64,000 bases of DNA. Origin: Hirudo medicinalis. Its lineage: Eukaryota; Annelida; Clitellata; Hirudinida; Hirudinidae. Shown here in pieces: positions 19,401-31,861 of this stretch (position 1 is the stretch's first letter; each line of letters opens with the position of its first letter). Location: assembly GCA_011800805.1 (NCBI GenBank), contig MPNW01000012.1, positions 103,874-167,873 on the forward strand. Direction: 5' to 3'. Under the pieces are notes generated by a model. That model was given only the letters and a program-made list of their open reading frames with translations. It was not told where the DNA came from and searched no databases. The position numbers and the translations under genes are program-made.

Positions 19401-20873
19401 CCCACTTGGTGGTGGTTGCAGGCAGTTGATTGGAGAAGGAAGGGTGAAGAACTCTTGTGTCGACATTCCCACCTGCCTCTGAATGCGAGCGTCAGCACTG
19501 AATGCCAGGAAATTGCAAGCCAATTGAAGTCCTTCAAGGATACATTAGGTGCCCTCGATTTTCTTGACATTTCCTCGTTCCAGTCCACATTTTCGGAGGT
19601 TCTCGACGACTCTCTGCTGGTTTGTTTCGATAATCGTTTTGTCGTCAAAAGTTAATTACTTGATATTTACAATCCACTATATACCCCGTGATTTTTACAT
19701 TTAGCAATACTTGTATTATTTACTTATGTAAATGTAGTTCATTCATATAGTGCCATATGCATGATGTCAGAGGTGCTTTTTATTAGCCATTTACGTAGTG
19801 CTCCTTCCTTAACTACATATTACATATTATATTACATATTATATTACATATTATATTATATTATATTACATATTATATTACATATTATATTACATATTAT
19901 GTTACATATTATATTATATTATATTACATATTATATTACATATTATATTACATATTATATTATATTATATTACATATTATATTACATATTATATTACATA
20001 TTACATTGCATGAAAGCAACTTCTCGTCGACAGGAAATGGTCAAAAAAATGTATGCCGAGCTCTCCGCAGTGCAAGAGAAAATTGATGAGTTGGTAGACA
20101 AACTGATCCAAAAAGAATTGGATTTAAAAGAAGTCGAAAGGTTGGAAGCCTTGCAGTTGCAAAGGGCCCAGTCTTTGGAAGTGGCTGCATTGAAGGACGG
20201 CGAGGATTCGAAATCCGTCGACTCCATGGAGTACCCTCAGACGGAAGAAGTAGAAACGTGCACGGCCAAGAAGGAGTCCCATTCCATACCCTTCATGAAA
20301 AGCAGGAGATTTCCACAGGCGAAGATCGTGGTGGACTCGAGGATAATTCCGGGCATGTTGAGCGACAAGAACATCTGCCAGAGATTGGACATCATTAACG
20401 CTTCAAGGGATCACTGCCCTCCCCCCTGCGCGAGCGACGGAAGCTTAGACTCGACCAACCGACGTTTTCAACTGCTCGACATCAGGCAGAGCACCTCGCT
20501 GGACGATATGGTAGGATTGGCCTGATACTTGCGAGCCTAGGGCGACTTAATTATGATTAAGGAACGTAATTAAAAGCCGTTTGTTACACTAATTTTATTT
20601 ATTTTAATCCTTAGTTTCGAGTTTTGGTGTGTTCAACTAACTTTCTGCTATGGCTTTGCATTGTGAAATAATTTACTGATTTTAGGTTATGAATATTCAT
20701 AAGTTTGCTCAGGTCTGTCAGTCAGGACATGTTTTCATAGTAACCTGTTGTTAATGGTTATTAATGAAGTCATGAATATTTATCAGGAGAAGTACATTCC
20801 TCCAAGGCTGAGAGAAGATTTAATAGGGATTCAACCTGTGCCTGACTCTGGGACCATCAGAAGGAAAAGAAGG

Positions 20874-20904
<31 letters not shown>

Positions 20905-23024
20905 AATGAGTGATGGTGGCGATCGTCCCGAGAGCTTGTTTTATGGCCGTGACGAGTGTTCGGGTTGGCCGTGACGAGTGTTCGGGTTGGCCGAACGGGA
21001 TACGTTCCTTCGTGCGGCCGAAATGGCAACTTAATGTGTAATGTTCGATAACCAGCCTGCACTGCCCTTGGGTGGGGTGCTATATAAATGGTAGATCGAT
21101 TAAAAAGCGCCACCAGATCCTGTTCGGATACACGAGGCACTCGAAGGATAAATACAAATAATTAACATAATCACGTGCAACGTAACGTGGACACCTTCGA
21201 TGGTTAATTGCAGAGGGTAATTAGTGCTAAATGCCTTATTATTGACCGGGTGTAACGAGATGAGAACTACTTTGTCATCTCAAAGGTGGAAAACCCGGTC
21301 TTGTGATTTAACTTTTTATGCAGAAAATCTGTTTTTTGACTGATTAGTGGCTGGATGACAAACATTACAAATGATGGTCATGGTGGTTATTAATAAACAT
21401 TATTAAATCATCATGTAACGTGATGATGGTGGTGGTGATGGTGATGATGACTACGACGAAAAATGCATCGCACTGCATTAAGGAAGAATCAAAACCACCT
21501 CGAACGATCTGTTTCTCCTTAAGCGTCTGCACATCAGCCTATGCATTCTCACAAGACAATAACCACGATCATAACCGTGATGATTTTCACACAACCTTTG
21601 CAATGTGTGCACGGGTTACACATGGAGAGTAACAAAGTTGAGAAAAATTAACAACTTTTGTTTTAATAGTTAAACAATGCTTTTATGTTGGTGTTATTGT
21701 GATTACATCATGTAACAACATACTGCCATCATAATATATCATAACACATCGGAATATTCGTGATTATGATGTTTCTTGAACATGCAGTCACGTGATCCAG
21801 GAGCTCATAGAAACGGAAAGAGCTTACACGAGCGACTTGAAGAACATAATCGAGGTAAAACATTTGTTATTTAAAATAATTATTTATTAATATTATTGTA
21901 AACTTGAAGTTTATTAATAATACATGTCATACTGTTAACCTAATATTATTGTTAATTATTTTTTAAAATTATAAAAGTTGCCTATTAAGTTTGAAGCTCT
22001 TACAGGGATATTACGATCAGTTCGACAACTCTGAACTTCAGGACCTGATCCCCAGAGAGTTGGCGGACAAGAAAGACGTTTTGTTTGGCAACATAAAAGA
22101 CATTTACGCTTTCCACTCTCAGTTAGTTTCACCTTCAAAAGATTGACCTTGGAGTATCTGATTGAGCCTCAAGGTCATGTTTTCATTGTCTGAGGTGTAC
22201 TTGCTTGCGAGGCTTTTGCTGTGTGCGTGGGTGCGTGAATGTCGCATAGGATGAATAAAGATGAAGAGTGAGAGTGCATCAATACATTCAATGTAGGATG
22301 GAGAATGTGCAGTTTAGTGTTAATGCACTGTATGCAAATAGTATATTGTATGTTTACTATAGCATTATGTTTAATCTTCCTTATCACCATAATTGCTTGA
22401 CATTGCAATGTGATTGTCATTGTTGTCAATTGTTATTTTCTATTTTGGTGATAGTATGACTGATATGACTATTTTAACAAAATTAATTCTATTTTCATTG
22501 CTTTAAACTCATTCCACTTGAGAGTGATTGAGTGAATGAATGATATATTTAGTAAAAGATATAAATGTACTACACGCAACTAGATATGCCAAAGTTAAGC
22601 AAAGTTAAGTGTCGGATTACATTAGTATGATGTGATGTGATACATTTGTTTTTGTTGCTTATTCACATACACATTGAATTAATGGTAATTACAGTCATTA
22701 CAACTGCAATATAATTAAAATATTGAAAATTATTATCCCAAAATTAGACACAAATACCAGCCTATTTATTATTCAGGTACACCTGACATTTCAAATTTGT
22801 GAATATTTTGTGCAAATGCTTCAACTATATTGGAGCGTGTAATACCATCCATGGTTGTAATGAGTTACCTGTAATCCTTTTCAGGATATTTTTAAAAAGT
22901 CTCGAAGCCTGTGAGAGCCGAGCGTGTGACGTTGGGAAGTGTTTCATAGAAAATGTTAGTTCAAATCATCGCTTCTGGCTCAATTTATCCATAGATTCGT
23001 TGTCGTGATTGTCTTGATTAATTG

Positions 23025-23084
<60 letters not shown>

Positions 23085-24966
23085 AAGGGTGACAAAAGGA
23101 TAATATTTATTAGCATGATATTATTTATGTTAACAGAAGGAGAGATTGCATTTGTACAGCATCTACTGCCAGAACAAGATACAAGCTGAGCATCTCATTG
23201 AAAAAGTTGGTGACAACAACCCATTCTTCAGGGTGAGTCACATTCATATTAACATTCACAACAAGTACAACCAATTGATATTCAAGCCACCATTGTAATG
23301 ACCCATGAATTTCTGTTATCAATGCAGGAATGCCAGAAAAGACTTAACCATCCCCTTCCGTTCAGTTCGTACATCCTGAAACCCGTCCAGAGAATAACCA
23401 AGTACCACCTGCTTTTGAAGGTCTTACTGTGATTTCACTCCGTGTTAATTTTCATTTTGAGACTTTTTAAATAATCAGTTTAAAAAACAAAAATATCAAT
23501 AAGTGATAAAATAGCTGGTTCAACTATAAAACACTGATCGATCATAATTCAAGGCCATCATTGTCAGCAGAATCTCTACAAAGCTTCAAAGCGTTCATTT
23601 TAATGCAGGAACTCGTCCGAATGACGACCAACCAATCGGAGACGAGCGACCTCAAGAGGGCGATCATGGCCATTTGTGACGTCCTCAGATACGTCAACAA
23701 CTCCATGCACCAACTCTCGATTACAGGATTCCCTGTGGGTGTTCGAACTTGTCGAACTGCTTTTACGATATTTCATTTGTTTTGTCTTTGCATTGAAGTG
23801 AATTGATGACAATAGTTTGTTTGATTGATTAATTTGAATGATTTGTTTAATTAATTGATTGTTGTAATTTGCTAAACTTAATGATTCTAAGCCTAATCTT
23901 GCACTCTCAATTACCACTGGAATCACAATCATAACCTGATGATGAGAATTTAGAATTATATTGCTACTTAAATTAATGTTTGGTAGCCCGTGATTTGTAA
24001 GTTTTAAACAACAAAAACTTGCAGGGCAACTTGGTGGAGCAGGGCAAGCTGCTGATTCAAGGCACTCTTGAGGTGAGTGTGGAGAAGCGAAAGGACAGAG
24101 GAAGCAGCATAAAACAAACTTTCCACAAGAGACAGGTTTTCCTCTACGACAAGTGCATCCTCTTCTGCAAAAGGAAGGACTCGTCTGCAAACCTCGTCTC
24201 CTACGTTTTCAAGAGCTTGCTGAAGGTCTGACTGCTCAGGGAGTTTTTATATTTTAATTCAGAAATAATATTTCAAGGTGTACCTTTGAGATGCTTTTCT
24301 GAAATACGGGCTCCCTTTGCAATCAACTTGTTTTTTTTTTGTAGTTGTCGTTGTTGTTTTGCATTGCACATTATTATTATTGCTTTTTTATTACAGCTTA
24401 CGAGCAGCTAATATTTTTAATAATTAATTTCTCCACAACAGACGGACGAGGTAGGACCTCTTGTGGAGTCCCCCAAAGGAGGAGATGATCGGAGATTTGA
24501 ACTTTGGTCGAAGAACGAGGTTTGGAGTTTCGTGACCTCGTCGCCCGATGAAAAGTTGGATTGGGTCGAGGAGATCAAGAAGGTTCTCTATGAGCAGATG
24601 GACCACCTCAGAGGTGCAAATTGTTTTATAACATCACTTTCAGCCAAATAACCCTTTGGCTAACTTGCACCATTCGTTATCATTTTTTTAATTTAAAATG
24701 TAGAAATTTTAAGAGTTATTTCTTTATAATAGATTTTATCTAATTTATTTTCAACAATATCTGTACTTTTTGAAGCAACTCACAAGAGACTTCGAGAAGA
24801 ATTCACTTCACAGACGTAGGTGATGCATTTCAAATTATTGAAACTTGACACTTCTTCTTTGACTTCAAAATTTGTTTAACACAAAAGTAGCAGGGATATC
24901 AGATTGTTCTCCAACGAACCCGATTCACTGATCTCAAGTGACCTAGAAAACTGCAGTGATCCCTGA
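16428..24966 (+). CDS. Rho guanine-nucleotide exchange factor, Sec14-spectrin-DH-PH (MCF2/PLEKHG4-like), 5' end missing
   Basis: Activates Rho-family GTPases by nucleotide exchange through the DH domain at membranes. Exons: 16428-16533, 16743-16833, 16898-17005, 17466-17582, 17843-18030, 18305-18398, 18532-18654, 18779-19087, 19422-19619, 20034-20510, 20787-20872, 21788-21854, 22006-22121, 22885-22954, 23137-23232, 23328-23420, 23609-23734, 24025-24225, 24442-24613, 24776-24815, 24894-24966. All phases agree. The first four exons form a CRAL-TRIO/Sec14 region ([17 protein letters not shown], then DKSQLT). Helical spectrin-like segments follow, then DH ([38 protein letters not shown]) and PH ([37 protein letters not shown]). 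The donor after 18030 is the least certain. The order fits DBL/MCF2L and PLEKHG4; which one is unclear. Confidence 0.93.
19815..20010. repeat. 12-bp-based AT-rich tandem repeat in RhoGEF intron
   Basis: Repeats of ATTACATATTAT and shorter variants fill the intron before exon 20034-20510. They are open in frame with that exon, which inflates the apparent ORF upstream of the real acceptor at 20033. Confidence 0.9.
20873..20905. repeat. (GAT)n run directly at a RhoGEF splice donor
   Basis: The donor after 20872 reads GTGATG and continues as a run of GAT triplets, so the repeat begins within the splice-site region itself. Confidence 0.85.
20943..21160 (+). mobile_element. SINE copy, tRNA-derived head (in RhoGEF intron)
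   Basis: Contains a tRNA A-box-like TTGGCCGAACGGGATACG near 20986 and a weak B-box-like stretch near 21042, then the family's 3' part GCTATATAAATGGTAGATCG, ending near GGATAAATACAAATAA. About 23 bp at the head (GCCGTGACGAGTGTTCGGG) are duplicated in tandem. Related copies lie at 36.1, 37.5 and 56.8 kb. Confidence 0.75.
23027..23084. repeat. (GATT)n microsatellite in RhoGEF intron
   Basis: About 14 perfect tetranucleotide units lie between DH exons 22885-22954 and 23137-23232. Confidence 0.97.
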
Positions 24967-25767
24967 CCAAATCTGCAATTCAACTTGCCAGTGGAAAGAG
25001 GGGAAGCATTTATGTGCTCATGAGCCAATCTATTTTCTGTCCAATCTGTAGACATTCCATATGGTGTTGTTTCTGATTTTATTTGCTCTGCATTTCCCAA
25101 GGATAAATTAGATTATTTTCAGATCTTTTTTCATATTTTTGTTATTTTATTTTATAATCAGCTTGATTTTGTGTCATTCTCCAAATTTTATTGCCTACAA
25201 AACACCAAGTTTTTTGTTAATCGTTTCACTGAGTCTCATTTTAAATAAATTTGAACCATTTCTAGAAATCGTATGATGTGTGCAATCATCATGGCAGTAC
25301 CATGTATGTTCAACGATTCAAATCGGAACTGATTCACTCACTTGAACTTTTATTTCGGGGTATGTCGTAGGACCTTTTTGATTGTTTTGGTCTAAAATTC
25401 AACATATAACACTTGCTAGTCTTCGCCTAGTCAAACATGGTTCCCCGTTCCAATATTAATAAAACTCAATGAGGATGGCCATGAGTGTAGTTTTTGTTAA
25501 CTTGGGCTCAATCGGATAGCTGATACCAGGAGTTGTGGTAACATACTTTTTTGTGATAAAAATATAATATTCAAAATTCATGATTATACAATTGGCCTAC
25601 CCTTGCGCTTGAGAAACAGCTGTGCGGACGCCATCTTCACAGTGTTGATAGCTCGGATGGTAAACAAATCGAATTTGTTAACTGATTTGAAATACGGATG
25701 GAGATGGCCCTCAGTAGAAGCTACGCTTAGTATTTGGCCCCAGCAGAAAACATACACAAAGTTGATA
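24967..25767 (+). promoter_or_regulatory. RhoGEF 3' UTR and CNOT3 upstream region
   Basis: AATAAA at 25244-25249, about 280 bases after the RhoGEF stop, is a candidate polyadenylation signal. The remainder should carry the CNOT3 promoter and 5' UTR. No TATA box or other clear motif was seen. Confidence 0.4.
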
Positions 25768-28700
25768 ATGGCTGACAAAAGAAAACTACAGTGTAAATCT
25801 GTTGATATGTATTTGTGGTAATGGAAAATGTCAGCGTCTATCAATGTCTAAATTGTTCGCCTGACCAGATATTTAGAGTCATTCTAGAGACATCAATTAA
25901 AACGGAATCTAAAAGTGGTTTTACTTTGAAACTTTACAGGCGAGATTGATAGGACCCTCAAAAAGATTGTGGAGGGAATAGAAATTTTTGATGATATGTG
26001 GGAAAAAGTGAGTTTTTAACTATTGTTGCAGTTCATCTATTAACCACCTATTCCACTGCAAATTAGGTTTATAGTGCCACAAACTGTAACATAAAAGAAA
26101 AACAGGAGGCCGAGTTAAAGAAAGAGATAAAAAAGCTTCAAGTATTTTTGAATTCATGAACTTGTTATTTCTATAGTGGCCGTTGAAAGTTTATTTATAG
26201 TTTTCTGCATTATAGTTCATTTTGCGTTTGGTAATTAGAGAATTTCTTTTGATGAATGAAGCACACACATTTCTGGACTATCACAAGAAATGTTGAATAA
26301 ACTTGATTTTAGCTCTCCTTATTGGATTATTACTAATTGAATTATGAAAAAAATGCAAATATTTAAAAACAGCCATCATAAATGACATTAGATTGAATTT
26401 ATCACAGTTGTTTGCAGTTGCTTGTCAATAATATATCTGAAATGTATGCAATGAGAACTTTTTGTTTTTTTTTAGAGGCTGAGAGATTTTGTAAAAAATT
26501 GGCTGGCATCAAATGAAATAAAGGATAAAAATTCTCTTTTGGAGCACAAAAAGCTTATTGAAATTGTTAGCTGTGTAGATTGTTATCATATCCAAGTTTT
26601 GCTTTTGTTGCTTACATTGCACTGCTTGCTTTGTCTCCAGAAAATGGAGCAGTTCAAAATTATTGAGAGAGAAACAAAGACAAAAGCTTACTCAACTGTG
26701 GGGCTGGGAGCAGCTGCCAAAGTTGATCCGAAGGAGAAAGAGAAGGACGACATACGAAACTGGTTATCAGTTTGTATCAGAGTTTATTCATTAAATTTAT
26801 TTTGGAGGCAAAGTTTGCAATTGAGAACCACTTTACAGAGCCAAATAGATGCACTGAACTTGCAAGTTGACCAAATTGAAAGTGAAGTGGAATCAATCAT
26901 CAGTAAGAAGAAGAAGCTCGAAAAGGAGGTATTTGGAGTGACTTAAATTAATTCAAATGGACACATTAAACTAAAATAATTCCCATCACTTTTTACCATT
27001 GTATCCCATTGTTCATTGTTCCCTTGTTTCTTGCAATCAGAAACTTGAACAAGTTGAGAATTACAGGCTGCATTTGGAACAGCACCGCTTCCACATTGGA
27101 AGGCTGGAGTTAACGATGAGATTGGTTGATAATGATGCCCTGGACCTCCAAATGGTTTGTTGATTGTTGTTACTGCAACACCTCGTTGGACTTAATTACA
27201 TACCAATTGTGAGTATTTTCTCAATTTTTTGAGAATAGATACAATTTAGGATTCACAAACAATAGATAAACAAGATAAAGGACAACGTGGAATACTATGT
27301 ATCATTGGGTTACGACCAACCGACATCCGCGGAAGATTCCATGATGTATTTGTACGATGAGCTGAACTTGGATGAGGTTTGTTGCAAAAACATTTGCTAT
27401 TCAGTTTATTAAGCGGCCTTCAAACTCCAGGAGTCCGAAGCCCTCGGCAGCAAGTTGTTGTCGAAGTTGTCTTACGACGGAGACGAGAGGATTTCTGAGA
27501 CGTCCGACGCGGGGATGGACAGCCTTCCTTCTCCGATCAGCAGTCCGACCTTTCATCCGCTGAGATCCGTTTCCGTTAGAATGTTTCTTCTTTGCTTTGT
27601 GTTCTTTGGAGTCCTCGATCGTCGTTCAAGCAGAGTTTTTGAATTCAAATTTCAGGAGGAAGAAAAACCAAAAGTGGTGTCTCTGTTGTCTCTTGACTCA
27701 GTTAGTTTGCTGATGGATCAGTGGTTATGTAAGGTTATGGAGCTCCTTATGGAGCTTTGTTGCTTCAACAACTTGACAACATGACAGGGTGCTGGGTTGA
27801 TTGTCTTGTAGAATTATAAAAAGATTTAAGTGCTCTTGTTTTACATGCTTTTGAAGTGGTGCTTAGTTGACTTGACTTACCTAATATTAGAAACTTATTT
27901 AAGTAATAATTAAATGAATAATTAAAATACCTTTTTAACTAAGACTCAGCTTATTTTGTTCCATTGATTTTTGGGTGGATTCTTTTGAAATATGTTTTGT
28001 CAATTAATGCAAACAAGCACACCTCTAAATGGATGTCAAAGATTGGTTAAAAGAAGATTTAATTTTTTTTCTTATTATTGTTTCATGGATGACCTTCTGT
28101 TGACCCTGAAGTTGCGATGTTGTAGAAACAGGTGAATGGGCCAAGTCACCATCATCATCACCATCCAACCTTGAAAAGCTCTGTCAGCCTCTCTTCTCAT
28201 CATCACTTCAATGCAAAACATTTCAATGAAGGTTCTAAAGCTTAATTACTAATGTTATAATAATAATAACAATAATAATAATCTTCATCAAGTGTTTTAT
28301 CAATTTCATAAAATTTGAATAGGGAATTAATATTTAAAATAATTATCAACTCTGCCATTAACCAGGCTTTGCTGCCTTTTCAGTTTAGATTATAAAAATT
28401 GCGTGAAAAATAAAAGTACAGTGAATGCAAAAAATATTTGGTCGGACGTGTTGTGATGAAAGTTTTCAGATTGAAACCAGTTATCAGCATTCACATCACC
28501 AACAACTGGCAATAATTTGATGATTATCAATAACAAAAAAACACTGATTTAAATCCGAATGATTTTGAGACATTTTTGTTCATTATCTTTTTGGATAATT
28601 CATTTTTTGCACTTCAAGTGGTGGGCAGCGGAGGCACGACCGACGGCCCCAAAAGTCCTTCCGAAGAAACGAGGCGATCGTCGTCGTCGTCCGTCTTCGT

Positions 28701-30509
28701 TGCCAACGCGTGAGTTTGGATTCGGCACGGCCATAAAATATTCATTTCTCACCAGTTTATAATCACATACAATTTTTAGAAATATTTATATCAGTTCAGG
28801 GAAGTATATACATTTTATTCTTACTAAAATTAACTAACAGTTTTAAAGTTCATTCATAAACAAATTAATCTGGATGCTCAGTGCACCAACAAGACATTTG
28901 TAACCACTTTTCAAATTCAAAATTATTGCTAGTTTTCAAATGCAGAGCAAAAAAAATCATTTTCATTCTTTTGTTGTTCGAAGCAGTAATTTGGAGTCAT
29001 CCTGCGATATGAAGGCCGTCGTTCCACTGATGACTCAAAATTATGCCAAAGTGGCCAGCTCTCATGTCAGTAACAGTGAGTGCTTCACCTCATTTTATCA
29101 AGACCTTAGTTATGCCTTAGTCAGACTTTTCATTATGTTTCATCTCAATGTTACAATTGTGACATTGTGTTATTAATATTTCAGTGCTTACAAGTCTATT
29201 TCGTCATTATTGTAGCCAGGTTTTCGCTATCGTTATTTGTCGTTGTTTCAGAAAGTAACTCGTTATCAGACTCGAGATCATCATCATCATCATCATCATC
29301 TCCATCGAGTATCACCACAACTCCACCAATTTTCACCGTGACTTCCATGTCGGAACTCGCCACTTTGGTGCCCAGTGCTACCTCCGTCATTTCTCTGCCA
29401 AGCCCCTCCTCTCACATGTCACTCAAGCAGCTCTCGCTCTCTGCGGCCATGAAGAGCAATCGGTCAGAATGTGAAGGGATTTTTGATGCGAAACCTTCGA
29501 GCAGATTGCAGGTTCTTTGTGCTGTTGTTTGTCGGTCGATGCCGTTGTTTCTGTAATCGGTGCTGATTTCATGTCGTCAGGGATCAAGTTGTGTGTTTGC
29601 AAGCGATACCTCGGCCACTTGTGGAAATCCTGATCTCGGTTCCTTAACCCTCACCAGCCATTCGAGTCAAGCCTCTCACTTTTTAACCTCGGCCTCCCTT
29701 CACTTTCTGAGCCCCACTCGGACCTCTTCTGCCACCAAGATGGTTCACATCCATCCACTCCTCAGTGTTTCTCCCTTGGGTCAGCAGCCCCTCGACCAGG
29801 TACAGAAACTCCAGCTGGTCATGGTCGAATCTGCACTCCATCGACTGCCTCAACCCATGGATTCAGAAAAGCACAAGCAAGTTTTAAATTGTATTCTGTT
29901 TCCTATGATTGTCATTCCTTGCATGCTTCTGTTTTGCTAGATACAGTTATTCGACTTAATTCTTTTCTTTAATCCAATTGTTCTTGTTGCAGGCCTGTTC
30001 TACAGAGACGACCAGGCAATGTGCCTCCCTACTATACTCCACACAGCCCTCCTCTCTATGATTCTGTTGAGTTCTTCAATCAACTCCATATTGAAACTCT
30101 CTTCTTCATCTTCTATTACATGGAGGTTGTAGATGTTTCAAAACTATTTGATTTCAAGTCATTGAAGTCGTTGATAGGTCGACTAAAAACAGCCAACGTG
30201 TCAATGTCAACGTTTTGTTTTAAAAGGGAACAAAGGCTCAGTATCTGGCTGCTAAGGCATTGAAACTGAAATCATGGAGGTTCCACACAAAGCTTCTCAT
30301 GTGGTTTCAGAGGTTTGAGGAACCCAAAATAATAACTGAAGAATTTGAACAGGTACATTACAACATTTGGTTGTGATTCTACATCTAATTCTTACTTTAA
30401 TGACAACCAGGGCTCCTATCTGTTCTTTGACTTTGAATCTTGGGCTCAACGCCAGCAAGACGAATTCATGTTTGAATACCGGTATTTGGAGGATCATGAC
30501 CTTAACTGA
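25768..30509 (+). CDS. CNOT3: CCR4-NOT complex subunit 3
   Basis: Scaffold subunit of the CCR4-NOT deadenylase, which shortens mRNA poly(A) tails in the cytoplasm and links to transcription. Eighteen exons total 2091 bases (696 aa plus stop): 25768-25792, 25940-26007, 26067-26141, 26476-26565, 26641-26769, 26839-26928, 27041-27154, 27266-27376, 27431-27574, 27656-27700, 28126-28231, 28619-28709, 28987-29075, 29252-29511, 29581-29876, 29993-30125, 30227-30352, 30411-30509. The start is fixed by MADKRKLQ. The N-terminal Not3 coiled coil (residues 1-230; [27 protein letters not shown]) is highly conserved. A Ser/His-rich linker follows, partly encoded by TCA repeats. The C-terminal NOT box has [31 protein letters not shown] and [11 protein letters not shown]. 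One intron (after 29876) uses a GC donor. Human CNOT3 is longer because of its linker. Identification is firm. Confidence 0.97.
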
Positions 30510-31861
30510 TCATGCTTTGTTTTGTTGTGGACTTTGACCATTTTGTTGTGATTGCATTTGTCTTCATTTGTTCCAAACATATTGCATATTTGTTTGGATT
30601 TTAACTTATTTTGGACCAGGTTGTGTATTTGTTTGATGGTTGTGAATCTTATCATTGAAAATTGTTTTGCTTTAAATTGAAATAGTAAACAAAGCCTGCA
30701 AATTATCGAATTTGGGATTTGCTTGATTCTTGATGTGATTTATTGCAAGGTAGCTTATAAGATGCGATGTGATACCTGTCAAAGGTCATGGTGAACTGAC
30801 TCATGAAATCCAGAGCGTTTGCAAACGTCAAAGGGTTAGGTTTTTCTTACCAGAAATATGATATATGTCACTCGATGAGATCCCGTAAAGTCCGCTTTTT
30901 AAATGAAGGCTCGGGTGTAGGTGTCGCGGTTTGGTTGGGTGGTTCGGACGTACTACACGCTCCTTACATTACATTACTGCATCACACAAGCCCCAAAGCA
31001 GCCCAGAAATCCTCAGAAACCTTCCTTTAACTGTGAATGCCTCATAGGCATTGTTAATTCTATTTCTGAGCTCCGTGAACAAACTTTAGAAACAGAACCC
31101 TTTTGAGGAGATCGGCTGGCAATTCCCGCGAGTGACTTTTTTAATTTTAGCGCGCTTTCTGGTTTAAGTCACGACAGGCAGCATGAAGGCAGTTATGTTT
31201 AAGTTTAAGTTCGAATAAAATTTTACCAATTAATAAATTATAAATAATCTCATCCGTCCAATCAGGAGGCGTATAAATAACAATGAGATGAGATTATTAA
31301 ATTTCTGTTGGTCACATTGAAATTACACATTATTTAACTCTGTTTAAAAACATTACTTGAACAATGTCAATTTAACACATGGGACAGTCCACGTCAAATC
31401 AACACAACATCTGACATCACCATCTTGGATTTTACTAATTTTATGTTTCAATGTTTTTAATGAATTTATTACATAAATTATAAGTAATCCAATTTGATTC
31501 TCAGTGGTCATCGTCTTTTATCTTCAGCTTCATTTTACCTTTTTTTTTTCAAATTTTCATTCTTCCAATTAAAAAACATTATTCATTATTCAGCACTCAT
31601 TAGTAAATAATCAATGTTGTTAATCGGAGATGTGCTCTACTTAAATCAGAAACATCCCTTGATGGGTTAATCTCTCACAATTCAATAATCTATCGATTTT
31701 ACAACTAATAATGGCAGAGAATGCAAGGTGAAGAATACTCCAAAATGCAAAGAATCATGAAAATCAGCCAAAAGACTCAGAAGGAATGTTCCTGGTGCTA
31801 CTCACTGCAAAACTTCAACAAATACTACTAAAATTATTTTGAATACTCCATTTACCTGAGG
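30510..31861. other. Intergenic region between convergent genes, with a 12-bp inverted repeat
   Basis: No gene was seen. Arms AATAATCTCATC (31243-31254) and GATGAGATTATT (31287-31298) are perfect inverses around a 32-bp loop and could be a tiny MITE remnant or a cruciform. The two flanking genes converge here, so both 3' UTRs should lie in this stretch. Confidence 0.45.

Noticed and set aside
19761..20033. 254-codon ORF start upstream of RhoGEF exon 20034-20510
   Set aside because: The N-terminal part is AT-repeat translation; the exon begins after the acceptor at 20033.
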